Part shown: positions 10,601-22,600 of the stretch, piece after piece | Layout: every line of letters starts with the position of its first letter | Numbering within the stretch: position 1 is the stretch's first letter | Source: Amphibalanus amphitrite | Lineage: Eukaryota; Arthropoda; Thecostraca; Balanomorpha; Balanidae | DNA length: 64,000 nucleotides | Assembly: GCF_019059575.1 (NCBI RefSeq) | Contig: NW_024881520.1 | Coordinates: 868,001-932,000, forward strand | Direction: 5' to 3' | Position numbers and translations under genes: made by a program | Notes under the pieces: model-generated | Databases searched by the model: none | What the model was told of the DNA's origin: nothing | What the model saw: only the letters and a program-made list of their open reading frames with translations

Positions 10601-13600
10601 ACGTTGAAAACGGTCACTTTCACGTCCTTTTTGTAATTATTTTTTTTTTTAATTTTGAAATTTAAAAAGTGTTTTGGGCAATTTTTCGCGTTAATTGCGA
10701 AAATCTGACCAAAACATGTATCGCACCATCAATGATCCGATACGCCATCAGAGGCCGCGCCGCGGACAGGTGGGCGCGGCGATACCTAGGCCGCGTGGGG
10801 GTTACACTGGTGTTCGGGAAGGGCTATGTCAACGCGAGGCAGGCCGCGGGGGAACAAATACGGACCGTATTTGTCGGCGCTTAACAGTGCAGCGGTGCGT
10901 TTATGGCGGAGGGAGGGGAAGCGGTGTAGTGTCGGCAAGGCCGCACACAGGAGAGGGCACACGGGCCTCCCCCCATTCGAGTTGGGGCCCCTAATCTTTA
11001 GACCGCCGAAGACCATGTAAAATGAACTGAAATGATGATTAAAAAGACCGGGAGGGCCCATCTCGTTCCCCAGCAGGCCCATACGAGTCCATAAATGCCC
11101 AGTAGCGCAGCCAGGGGTATTGTGGTGAAATTTCAATGGCCCTCAAAAGACCTCAAAGGGCCCACAGATGGGGTCACCGGGTCCTCAGATGGTCTCGAAG
11201 GGCCCTCGGTTAGCGTCAAATGGCCCTCATCTGGTGTCAAAGGGCCCTCAGATGGCCAAACGAAGGGCCACAAGATGGCCTCAAAGGGCCCTCAGATGGG
11301 TTCAAAGGGCTCTCAGCCAACGTTAAACCTACCTCAGAAGACCTTAAAGGGCGTCAAAGGGCCCTAAACCTGCGTCAGAGGGCCCTGAGCTCGCGTCAAA
11401 CGACCCTCCGAAGGCCTTAAAGAGACCTTAGCTTGTGTCAGAGGGCCCCCAGCTGGTGTCAGTGAGCCCTCCTCAGCTGGCGCCAAAAGTCCATCTGAAG
11501 GCCTCAAACGGTCGTCAGCTGGAGTACAACGGTCCTCAGATGCCGTCACGCGGCCCTCAAAAGCCTCAAGGAGCCCTTATAAGGTCTCAAAGGGCCCTCA
11601 TTTGGCCTCAAAAGGCCCTCCGCTAGCGTTAACCGGACTTCAGAAGGCCTTAAAGGGCCCTTATCTGGTGTCAGAGGGCCCCCAGCTAGTGTCAGAGGGC
11701 CCCCCGGCCCTCAGTTGGCGCAAAATGGCCATCAGAAGGCCTCAAACGGTCCGTAACTGGAGTCAAACCGCAACGGTCCTCAGGTGGCGTCAAGCGGCCC
11801 TCAAAAAGCCTCAAAGGCCGCTTAAAAGGCAGCAAAGGGCCCTAATATGACCCCAAAGGGTCCTCTGCTGGCGTCAAACGGACCTCAGAAGGTCTCAAAG
11901 GGCGTCAAAGGGCCCTGAGCTCGTGTCAAATATAAAAGCGCCCTTAGCTGGTGTCAGGAGGCCCCCAGTTGGTGTCAGCGTGCCCTCAGCTGGTGTCAGA
12001 GAGCCCTCAGTTGGCATCTACTGGCCATCAGAAGGCCCCAAACGGTCCTCAGATGGCGTCCAACGGTCCTCAGCTGACGTTAAGAGGCCCTCAAAAAGGC
12101 CTCAAAGACCCCTCGGCTGCTGAAGAGGCCCTTAGCCTCAAAGGAAACTCAAGAGACGTTAAACGGCCCTAAAAAAGGCTTGAAAGGGCCCTCTGCTGGT
12201 GGCAAAGGGCTCGCATATGACATCAATAACAGCTTTGTCAAAAACGGACCTGAGAGACCTTGCCGGTCCCTGGTTATAAGATAGATAGATAGATAGATAT
12301 TTATTCACAAAAGGTCCACTCAAAAGTGTGGCTTTTCACTTCCGCACGTCACAAAATAAGACATGAGTAAACATTCACACGCAGCTACTTAAACAGGGTT
12401 AAAAGGTTAAAATGAACTAAAAGAAGATAAAGAGCACCAGTTACATAGGAACATCTAAAATTATTCAGTTACCGGACGCCGACCGCTCGGACCTCAGGTG
12501 TCTTTTCACGGCTGCCCTGTTCACAGTGCCCTGCGTTCTGCGCACGCTGTTATAGCCCTGCACGGCGCTATAGCACAGCCGATTCCGCCCCGCCTCCGTA
12601 TGTATGCTCGGCAGTGACAAGCTGTCGGCATCTCGAGTGTCGTGCTGATGCAGCCGGCTCGCTGGGGGACCAATGGTTTCAGCAAGCACCGCTGGCACAC
12701 GGTGTGTCACAAGTCGATGTACGGACATAATCCTGTGGTACTGAATAAGCTGCTCAGCAGTGAGCCATCTGACATGACAAATGACGTCAGCAACGCGCTG
12801 ATGTTTGCGTCGCCCGCTCAGCACTCGCGCGGCAAAGTTTACCAGCTTTTGTAGCCGACGCTTCTCCGTCTGACCACATACGCCGAACACCGACAGACAG
12901 TACCGCATCGCTGATATCACCAACGCGTCGATCAGATACTTGATCGTGCCGCGAGGCAGGACATGTTTTGCATTGTTTAAGGCGAGCAGCATTCCTGTGC
13001 ATTTGTGAACGATCAGGCTGACGTGAGACTGAAAAGACAAGTTTCGATCAAAAATGACGCCTAGATTTCGCACCTCTTTGGTAGCTCGAATGGTCGATGC
13101 ATTAAATTTCACAGACACATCAGGAGTAAGAGCAAGTAATTGTCTACTCCCAAATACCATCAGCTCAGTTTTTGCAGCGTTCACTTTCATTCCATGGTGA
13201 CAGAACCAGTCAAACAAACACTGCAGAGCAGTTTCGATCCGACTGACCAGGGCAGGTAGGTCGCGTCTCTTTCCACTAGTCCATATCTGTGTATCATCAG
13301 CAAACTGAACTATGCGCACTGAGTCTGGAACGTGCAGGCACAGGTCATTGGCAAATATGCACCAGAGAACGCAACTCATCGATCCGCCCTGGTAAACGCC
13401 AACCAATTCTCCCTGATAGACGATCGAGATACGGATCCAAGAGCACTATTTGTAAGTTGTACTTGTTGGGTATGTCCTTCCAGATAATGTTTGATCCAAA
13501 AAGTGTCTATTCCGTACAGAGACAGCTTTTCTAATAGCTTATCGTGCGGTACCATATCGAAACACTTTGACAGGTCTACCATAGCCCACAGAGTGATTTC

Positions 13601-16600
13601 ACTTCTGTCCATCGCTCCGAGTATGTCGTCTGTCACCACGTGAAGAGCTGTTTCACACGAATGCTGCCTTCTGTATCCGTGCTGCGCCTCGCTCAGTAGG
13701 TGATGTGACTCCATGTATGATGTGAGCTGAAGTTGGGCCGCTCTCTCGGTCACTTTCATGATGGCCGGTAGCAGCGAGATTGGGCGCGTGCCCGACGGAT
13801 CAGATGGTGCCTGCTTCCCCTTCGGAATTGGTGTGATGATTGCACGTTTCCATGCGCTGGGTACTTGGCCGGTCTCGAGGCTGGCGTTTACAGCATCATG
13901 TATGATGTGACCGAGGCCGGGGAAGAAGTCCTGCATCATCCTGACGCTGATGCCGTCGTCACCGGCGAAGGTAGATGGCTTCATACCCTGTACTATAGTC
14001 CACAGCGTCTCCATGCTGACGGGCTGAATTCTCAGGGCTCCAGACGTAACCCTCGGCAGTCTGATGGGGACCGACTTCGACGGGGCAGGTAAGGTGGAGG
14101 CTAGGTCTCGAGCCACCGACGTGTAGTACTCGTTCAGTGTGTCAGCGGTTATACGGCTGATGCCTGACGAGGACTTCTTGGAACCGATGATGGGCCGGAG
14201 AACTCTCCACATGTTGCCGGGACCGCTCCTGTGCAGTTTTTCCTGCAGGTCTCTCCGACAGTCAGCTCGAATGGCCGCGCGTGACAGCCGATTCAGCTCT
14301 TTGTACTCCTGGTGGCGGCCAGCAGAGAGTGCAGTTCGTCGCTGTGTAAGTAGGTGGCGGGTATCACGGGAGACAGGTGGCGCCCCCTCCGGCCGGAGAA
14401 CGACGCGTCTCTCGGGCGCCGTCAAGTCGAGAAGTGGTTTGAAGATGTTGATGAAGGCGGTCCACTTCTCCTCAGGTCCGGCGGCGGTGTAGACGGACGC
14501 CCAGTTGACGTTCAACAGCTGTCGGTTGAACTGTCCTTTGTCTACGTTCGCTAAACACCTTCGCCGGACGACGGGTCCGGCTCGGACCCTGTCTTCGGTG
14601 AGGCGGAGAGCCAGGCGGGTATAGTCATGTGGCGATCCGTAGTGGCATCTGGTGACGCCGGCTCGAGTGACGAGATCGCTCCGGTTTGTGGCCATAATAT
14701 CCAGGAGACTGCCGGCGGGACGGTAGGTAGGCTCAGTGGTATTACATATCTGCAGTCCGTGCTGACAGAGGAGTGAGCGCAGACGGTTCCCTGGACTGCA
14801 GCAGTTGTTCGCGGTCTTGAGGAGGCAGCAGTTGAAGTCACCACCGATTATCACCGTCAGTCCGGGCTGCGCGGCGATCAGATGCTGCAGCTGTGCCTCC
14901 AGATCGTCCAGATCAGCTGTCAGTTGTTGGCTAAGGGACTCCTGTCTCTTGCAGTAACCTGAGTGGCCCACGTTTACTGAGGGGCCCCTGGTTATTGAAG
15001 GAGTCCCTGGTTACTGGAAGGACCCCTGGTTATCAGAGGGTTCCCTGGTCACCTGGTGGGTCCCTGATCAATTGAAACCTCCCGATCATCTGAGCGCCCC
15101 CTGATTGCCTTGGTCTTGGCGTTGGCGTACAATTTAAAGTCGTCGGCACACTGCGGCCTCCTCTTTCTCAACAAGTCCCTCTATTTCTTCTGCAGCGAGG
15201 GCGATTTCGTCAAAATACTCCTATGTACATCGCGAAGCCTCGTGCGCAGACGCAGTCTTCGGGGCGCTCGCTGCGCCAACTCTTGACGCCAACTGACGGG
15301 CTCCAAATGGAACAGATGGACTCCGAAACGAACGTGGGAATGCCGACACATGATCCCTCCAAATTTACAGAGGAGGAGATGTCCCTGACAGCCCATTTGC
15401 AATAGGGGTCACTTTTACACTATAGACGTATGGGGAATTCGACCTTATCGACATGGTACTACGAGGTCAGCTGATCTGCTTGGCATTTAAATCGTAGTAA
15501 AACGGGTATTTAAACGCTGCGAAACAACTTACGTACAGCGTAGCTCCGATTTGCCGCTCTTTCTTTTTCATCCCTCCGATTTTCTTCCGATCAAGAGAAG
15601 TTTCGTACCGAGAGAAGTTTCGCAGCCACGTCCGATATAACTTACGATAGCACGGATCCCCCCAGCCTTAGAGGATTCCCTTCATGAGCCTTCCGTCGCA
15701 ATAAATGCGCCATCTCCCCCGCTGTCCCTCCCTCGCAGCTGGCACTGGCCAGCACTGCCCTCCGCAGCTGGGGACAGCTTTTGCTACCGTCGGTCGGGAC
15801 CTTCGCCGCTGCAAACGCGCTAATGAGACGGCAAGAGGCGAGGGGAGTGGGACGACCTCCGTGACACACTTCCTATCGCCGCGTGGAAACCCGCTGCCGG
15901 CGGGCTGAGTGTCAGGAGTGTCTGGAGAGTGTCAGTGTATCGTGAGCGGGCCGAATTTATCATCGAGTCTAAATTATCTGGACCGTACCGTATCTGCACG
16001 GTATACAGAGAACCGACGCTGCGGGAAGGGGAGAGGGGCAGTGCTTCAGAACACTGGTTCAGGACACTGCAAAGTGCACGGTGCATAGGTTATCAGACCG
16101 TTATGTGACCCTGGCCTGCAATGGAAAGCGAGAGTCCAGCCAGCGATCGGAAATGAACTTGGGTGCTCACAACTCACAAGAGATCATCGCGGCTCCACTT
16201 ATTCCGTTCGGTTTAGATACTAGGTCACCAATATTTAATTAAACACCACACAACATCGACGATCGGCCAGATCTGTTAAAAAAAAAAAACGCGATTGGCA
16301 TGGACAAACAAGCATTTTTCTTTATAGGTGGGTGTGAAATCTCATTACCTCAACTATGGCATTCTCCCCCTAGTTCCTACCCATCCCTTTTACGCAAATT
16401 CTTTTCAAACTCAGACGTACCTAAACTGGTGTGAAGCATGGACTTCCTTGAATCATGTTACACAACCACTCAGCGACTCATCGAAAACACTCGGATAACG
16501 TATGAAGAATGCCTGGAATCGTTGGTAACCCAACCCGGATCGTGTTTATGACCGTGCACAGCGTACTAAGCCGCGATGGGCCGAGCTTCTGGTGTATTTA

Positions 16601-19600
16601 CCGGGTGGGGACGGGGAGGCGACATCGGGATTTGTTTATTGATACGGTCTGACGCTCAGAGCAGCGACAGGAGAAGGCGGAGCCGGAACGATGTATATGG
16701 TTATGGCAGCTGCGATCTGCCGACAGCAGTGGTTCGACACCTGCCGGTCGTTAATATGCGGATAGTTTGTCACCGGCAACACGCTCGCTATCTGCGAAGC
16801 TCTAGCGCGATCAGGGACCGAAAGGCTCGGATGTCCTCTTCGGTTAGCGGTTGGGAAAAAGCCGGGCCAGGACCTTTTTCATAACGCGGACGGCCAGGGT
16901 GTGGAGGCCGTTACGCCACCCCCTACCCCCCTGGCGATTGACTCCTATGGCACTTACGAACGCGCAAAACTCTAGATATTTTGATAAGATAAGCCTTATG
17001 CCAGGGTTATTTTGACAGCGTCGTGGTTTTATCGACCTGGTGGTCTTACCTGACGTCACTTGGACTCAAATATTTTTGGGATGTTCAAATAGATATAGTA
17101 AAATAGATATCTCAAGAAGTTGTCCCAAACTCGGTGGCGCTATATGCCGTACCTTCTTTTACGCTACTCGCGAAAGACTTGTTATTCCAGCGCTGCTAAA
17201 TTATTCAACTTTTATCCTTACTATGTACCGGTTTTGTGACCTGGTGACCTGCCCTAAAATGATTGGGACTTAACATTTTCAGGCAAAGTGCCAAAGAGAT
17301 TGCCCATGATCGGGTGTGCAAAGTTTGGCGGCGCTAAGCACCGCCGTTTCTACGCTATCTGTGAAAACCAGGGATGCGGAGCCGGAGCCGGAGTCGGAGC
17401 CGGAGCCGCCGGAGCCGGCATATTTTGCCCGGAGCCGGAGCCGGAGCCGGAGCCGTGAAACAATATAGCCCGGAGCCGGAGCCGGAGCCGGAGCCGCCAA
17501 AAAAGGGGGCGACTCCGGCTCCTTTTTATTTTTTGAAGAGAAAAAAAATAATTGACCTAGTTCGGTTTGACAGTACAAGGCAGTAAAACATATGGTACTT
17601 ACGTCATGGGCCATCAAGTGAATGAAAAAATCCGAATATCCCCAGTATCCCACAGTACGCAAACAACTTCCTGTTTGCTCTTCCCCCCCCCCCCCCCACG
17701 TCTACTGCATCCCCAGAACATGAGGACCAGTCATCAGGTGACAGCCATCGTTTTCAAACCAGTGCAGTGGACTGCGACTCCCAGCACCGTCTCATCCCAC
17801 ACACCCCCCACCCCTCACCCCCCAATGCAGCCGAGACGGGTGTCAGCTTACGATGGTTCACTGAACTCCGATTCGCGGCGACTGCGTTTCCAATGCCATC
17901 GCTTCCTAGCCCTTTGTTCTGCCAGTTTTCTCCGAGGTGCGTTTGCGCGGGGACGCGGTGAGCCGGTCATGGCAAAGAGTAACGCGTATAACCAATCCAA
18001 TTTTTCTTCCACCCGTATTTAATTGATTGCGTAGGGGATGTACTGAGTCGGAGCCGGAGCCGCCGGAGCCGGAGCCGCCGGAGCCGGACCATTTTACTCG
18101 GAGCCGGAGCCGGAGCCGGAGCCGCCATAACATTTCACCCGGAGCCGGAGCCGGAGCCGGAGCCGATTTTTTTCTCCGGAGCCGGAGCCGGAGCCGGAGC
18201 CGTCTGAAATTTCCACGGCTCCGCATCCCTGGTGAAAACCCTGGGGGGGGGGGGGGGATGAGGGATGCTGCATCAACTCACCTCCCCAGAACGGGCGAGC
18301 ATTAACCTTTGTCCGTCATCTGTACATGGGCACCATGACAATGACAGGCATTTCCCAGGCGAGACGCTCCCTGTCCCTTTGCATAACAGACTCCACCGTC
18401 CTCCTCGACCAATCGCACGCGGATCAGTGCTTTCCCGGCCTGCAACCTTAGGCTGCTGTTCACCCCATGCAAATTCAGTACGATTACCACAGCCTTCCAA
18501 CGCGGGAGATACCCTGGGTGCTTTGTTTGGGTTCTTATTATACTGAAGGCCAGCGTTGGCGTGCTACGTGTTGCAATTGACGTATCCTGTCTGTAGTTGA
18601 TGACATCTTGTACGTATAGCTCATAACGTATTCTAAATTTAGGCGCATGACCCGCGTGATCCTCAGGGCACTGCCCTTTGACATTGATTGACTGCCGGAC
18701 CATGCGGCGAGGCTATTCAATTTACAGACATCCGTGTCTCATTTCACAACAGTCGACACCATTTTGTTGATGGCATGTCGTGCTCAGTATATTGTGGATC
18801 GTGGCTAATATTGGTCAAGTCATGAGACGAGCCACATCTGCTCCGTGATGATACGTAGTTTGCTGTCTGCAGCCACTATTCCAGATAGATGGATAGATGT
18901 CATGCTGTTTTTGGCAGCTGCAGCTCAGCCTAACAGCTTACAGCAGCTGGCCGTAGTCCAGTGCTGCTAAACATAGGAGTGAAGTATAACATGGTATAAC
19001 TTTGCAATGGCCAAGCTCATTGTGTTGCATGCTGATGATGTTTCGCGTGGATTGCCTATGTTGATGCCCAATTACATTCGATGCGGACAGGTTAACATCC
19101 GATGGCTTGTATTCGTGTGATACCTGAGTACCTACCTACATGGGCTTGTGAATCAAATTATTTTACAATAATTAATAAATAAGTAAGTACCTACCTAAAT
19201 GTTATCCTATAGTTATCGTTATTAGCCGCAGGGCATTCGCCAAACCTCACGCGAAAAAATATCGAACATTCAGAAGGGATTCTTTTGCGGGTCACGGAAC
19301 CTCAGAACTCCGAAATTATATTTCACACGATGCTATGGGCTTCGAGTATGAAATAAGAGACCTCCAGACCAGGCCAGGCTGGCAGGACACGTGACCCGTC
19401 CGTGTCGGTCGTTGTGGTTCACGGACGCTGCGGAGTCCGCCGGCTGCGGTCCGTCGCGCCGGCTGCGCAGTGCGCAGTGCCGCGGGTCCGGTCGCCTGCC
19501 CTGCCTGCCTTCTCTAGACGCCACTCCCCGACGGCCTGCGCTCCCTGACCCCTGACTGCCTGCACCCCCCCCCCCTCCGCTAGACACACCTGGCTGGGCG

Positions 19601-22600
19601 CAGTGGGGGGGGGGGGCAGTCGATCGGCCTCCACGACCGGACCCGACCTCACCCCGCCGCGGCCACACGCGTTGTAGACGGGTCGTGGACGCCGACCCCA
19701 GTAACCTACTGTGTAATGGCTCCGTGAGCAGTGGAGCGAGGAGCTACTATTGGCAGAGCCTGTGCAAAACGATAGCTGAAGCAGACAGATAGGGTAAGGG
19801 CGGGTAAGAGTACGCGGGCGATAAGAGTACGCATCAGCTGTTTTGGTTGCTTAGCAACGCGGGCTTGTCGAGTTCATGAAGTGACATGAAGCCGCCAGTG
19901 CGTGCTTGTCACCAACGGAACGTGGGCGTTGAGCGGCGACGCTGTTGAGTTTAACCCTCGCCCGTAAACGGCGATCTGCCACCTTCGCCCATGCAGGGGG
20001 GGGGGGTTGGTGCGACCCCCCCCCCTTGGCGTTTGAAAACGGAGCGTCGTAGAGCTTAGCGGAAAAGACCAACGGATTGCTCTCGCCGAGATCTCGCGAG
20101 TGGTGGTATATTTTTTGGTCCTAGGTCAACATTTGACCTACTTTTGACCGGTCAAAGGTCAAATTTTCGGAAAAATAGACTTTTTCAAATTTTCCGCGGC
20201 GATTGCGGCAAAACGGTGGGAGATATCGACTTGAAACCTTCACTATCGTGTTCCTTGATCAATTCTCTATCGTTTGGTATGTATTTCGTTTCCCTAGCTC
20301 TAAAAATGGCGCGTTGGGAGCGCCGGAAGTCGGCAAGGTCACAGTCGGCGGCAGAAATTCGAAAAATCAAAATTTAAATTTTTGAAATCTGATTGTATTT
20401 TTGGATTTGGGATGTCCATTTGCTCCCTATAGAAGCTAATATTGCTGCATATTCCCATTGAGGTGACAAGAATTAGCAAAATAGTGGTTCGGGCGCTTTT
20501 CAAAAATAGTACCGGACGCTGTTCCTCTTGTGACGTCATAGCTCCGTGACCTGACCTGACCCGGCCAAGTTTCTTATACCATATGATAGCCAATACTTGC
20601 CCCAACATGCATGGGAAGTTTCATTACGATCCATCAACCGATGTCCGTACCACCGGCAGGAAACCTCGGGCGTTGGCACTCAGTTTGTGAAAATCCGGCC
20701 GGAGGCTGTTCCCTTTGTGACGTCATAACTCCGTGACCTGACACGACCCGGTCAAATTTTTTTTATCAAAAGATGCGCAAGGTTTGCCCCATAAGGTACC
20801 CAAAATTTGGCGGCGCTGCGCGCCGCCGTTTTTGCACTATTTCCGAAAAACCTCAGGGGGGGGGGGGTTGCACCAACCCCCCCCCCCCTACATGGGCGAG
20901 GGTTAAGGCGATGAATATTATTTTCGAGCGTTATGATATTATTATAGTATGGTACAATAATTTTGATACTTGGCAGTTGGGATTAGGTACATTTCCGTGA
21001 TTGTTGTGGGAAATTTGTGAGGTTATTTGGGGAAATACTGTGCAGTGCAATATTATGTTTCCGAAGTTTTGCACAACGTTTCGGGGTTGTTTTGTGCGCG
21101 AATTGCATGTACGGTAAGAGGACGCACTGGTCAGGAGGGTAAGAGTACGCAGAATTATACATTAAATCGAATATACAGAAATATAAAATTATTAATATAT
21201 CGCTCAATGACGTTTGTTTTGTAGGTATATCATCAATGGGGCACTGTGATGCAGATGCGTACCCGAAATTCTTCCAAATACGAGTTATTCTCCCTTTTGA
21301 TTGTGCATTTTTTTTTTTAAGAAACACACGACGTGATTATTTCCTGATTTATAGACTTGAAATATTTATTTTAAGTTTTTCTTTTTGGATACTAGAATTA
21401 ACTTAAATATATATATATAGTTATATAGATATATATAGAAATAAATATATATATATATAGATATATAAATATATAGTTAATATTAACTCTTACTATCAGG
21501 GCCTCGTCTAACATGTTAACTGGGGGGGCCATGCCTCCCCAGTCGAGCGGATTGCCCCCCCAGTGGCCAACATTTGCCCCCCCCAGTCAAAACGTGAACT
21601 TCTCACAAAATTACCTTCTCTGCAATGCGTTTTTGTTAGGAGTCTTATACGGATTTAACGAGAAACGTTAAATTATTTGTTCAAAAACTGTTCATGCTCC
21701 ATGACTACGGGAAAAGCCAGAGTTTTGTGATTTATAGACCTGAGTACTCACTGTGATTCTGTGATTTTGCTACTGTGATTCAAGTAGCAAATTGTCAATT
21801 GGCAGCTGCCAGTGACCCAACTTGTGTTTGTGCCCCGCCCCCCCCCCCTCCCACTCAATCAAACGCCCACGGCCCAACACGGATAAATATGTTTAGCACT
21901 GTCTGGTGGGGCAATGTGAGGGGGTAACACATTAATCTTAACTCTCGCCCGTATTAGTGTTTTTCCAGCCGCGAACGTATAGGGGGGGGGGGGAGGCGTT
22001 CTACCTTGGCCCTTGCCGTTTCGCCCCTGATCGAGCTAGAGCTTCGCGGAGAAAACCACCGTGTTGCCCGTCACGAGAGGAAGCCGATGATGCCTCATTT
22101 TAAGGCCTTAGTCTTCGGTCTAAAGTCGGGAAAATCGCGGGACCTGTTACAACGTGGTAAAGGCTGCTATGTTTTTTCGGGGTGCTGATCACGAATATCA
22201 TTTTAGTTAATTATCACAGATAATGTCTTCATGCATTTAGGCCAGGTCGGGTCAGGTCAGGTCAAGTCAACCAGTAAGGGTTTTGCCGGGTATTCGTAGT
22301 AGGTGGCAACCGCCTCTGGCTCCGACAGCTTCGCAACCCAGCAAACATGCCCACATGGTTCCCATATGGGGCCCACATGGGCCCCCCACCTCTTCCATAT
22401 GGGTCCCACATGGGAATGGCAGTGGGTGACACGTGGGACCCATATGGGTCAGCCCACGTAGGCCCCATATGGGACCCACGCGGCGCCCACATGGGACCCA
22501 TATGGGTAGCCCATCTGTAGCCCATGTCCCACGTGGGCCCATCTGGCCCATGTTCACCCCATATGGGACCCACATGGGATGCCCATCTCCAGCCCATGCA

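Larger units (their letters stand above)
12279..14974 (-). mobile_element. CR1-like non-LTR retrotransposon, 5' truncated
   Basis: On the minus strand, 5' to 3', the element starts inside the endonuclease domain near 14974, runs through the reverse transcriptase and ends near 12279 with a (TATC)n tail, seen on the + strand as ATAGATAGATAGATAG. Microsatellite tails and the RT C-terminal layout fit the CR1/L2/Jockey assemblage. Both flanks are CCCTGGTTAT-type minisatellite, so it inserted into a repeat array. It is dead: 5' truncated and frameshifted. Confidence 0.85.

Noticed and set aside
13865-14554. Plus-strand frames over the LINE
   Set aside because: Shadows of the minus-strand endonuclease/RT coding sequence.
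17374-18276. RS-rich or GSGS-rich proteins
   Set aside because: Low-complexity products of the GGAGCC hexamer array inside a hAT element.
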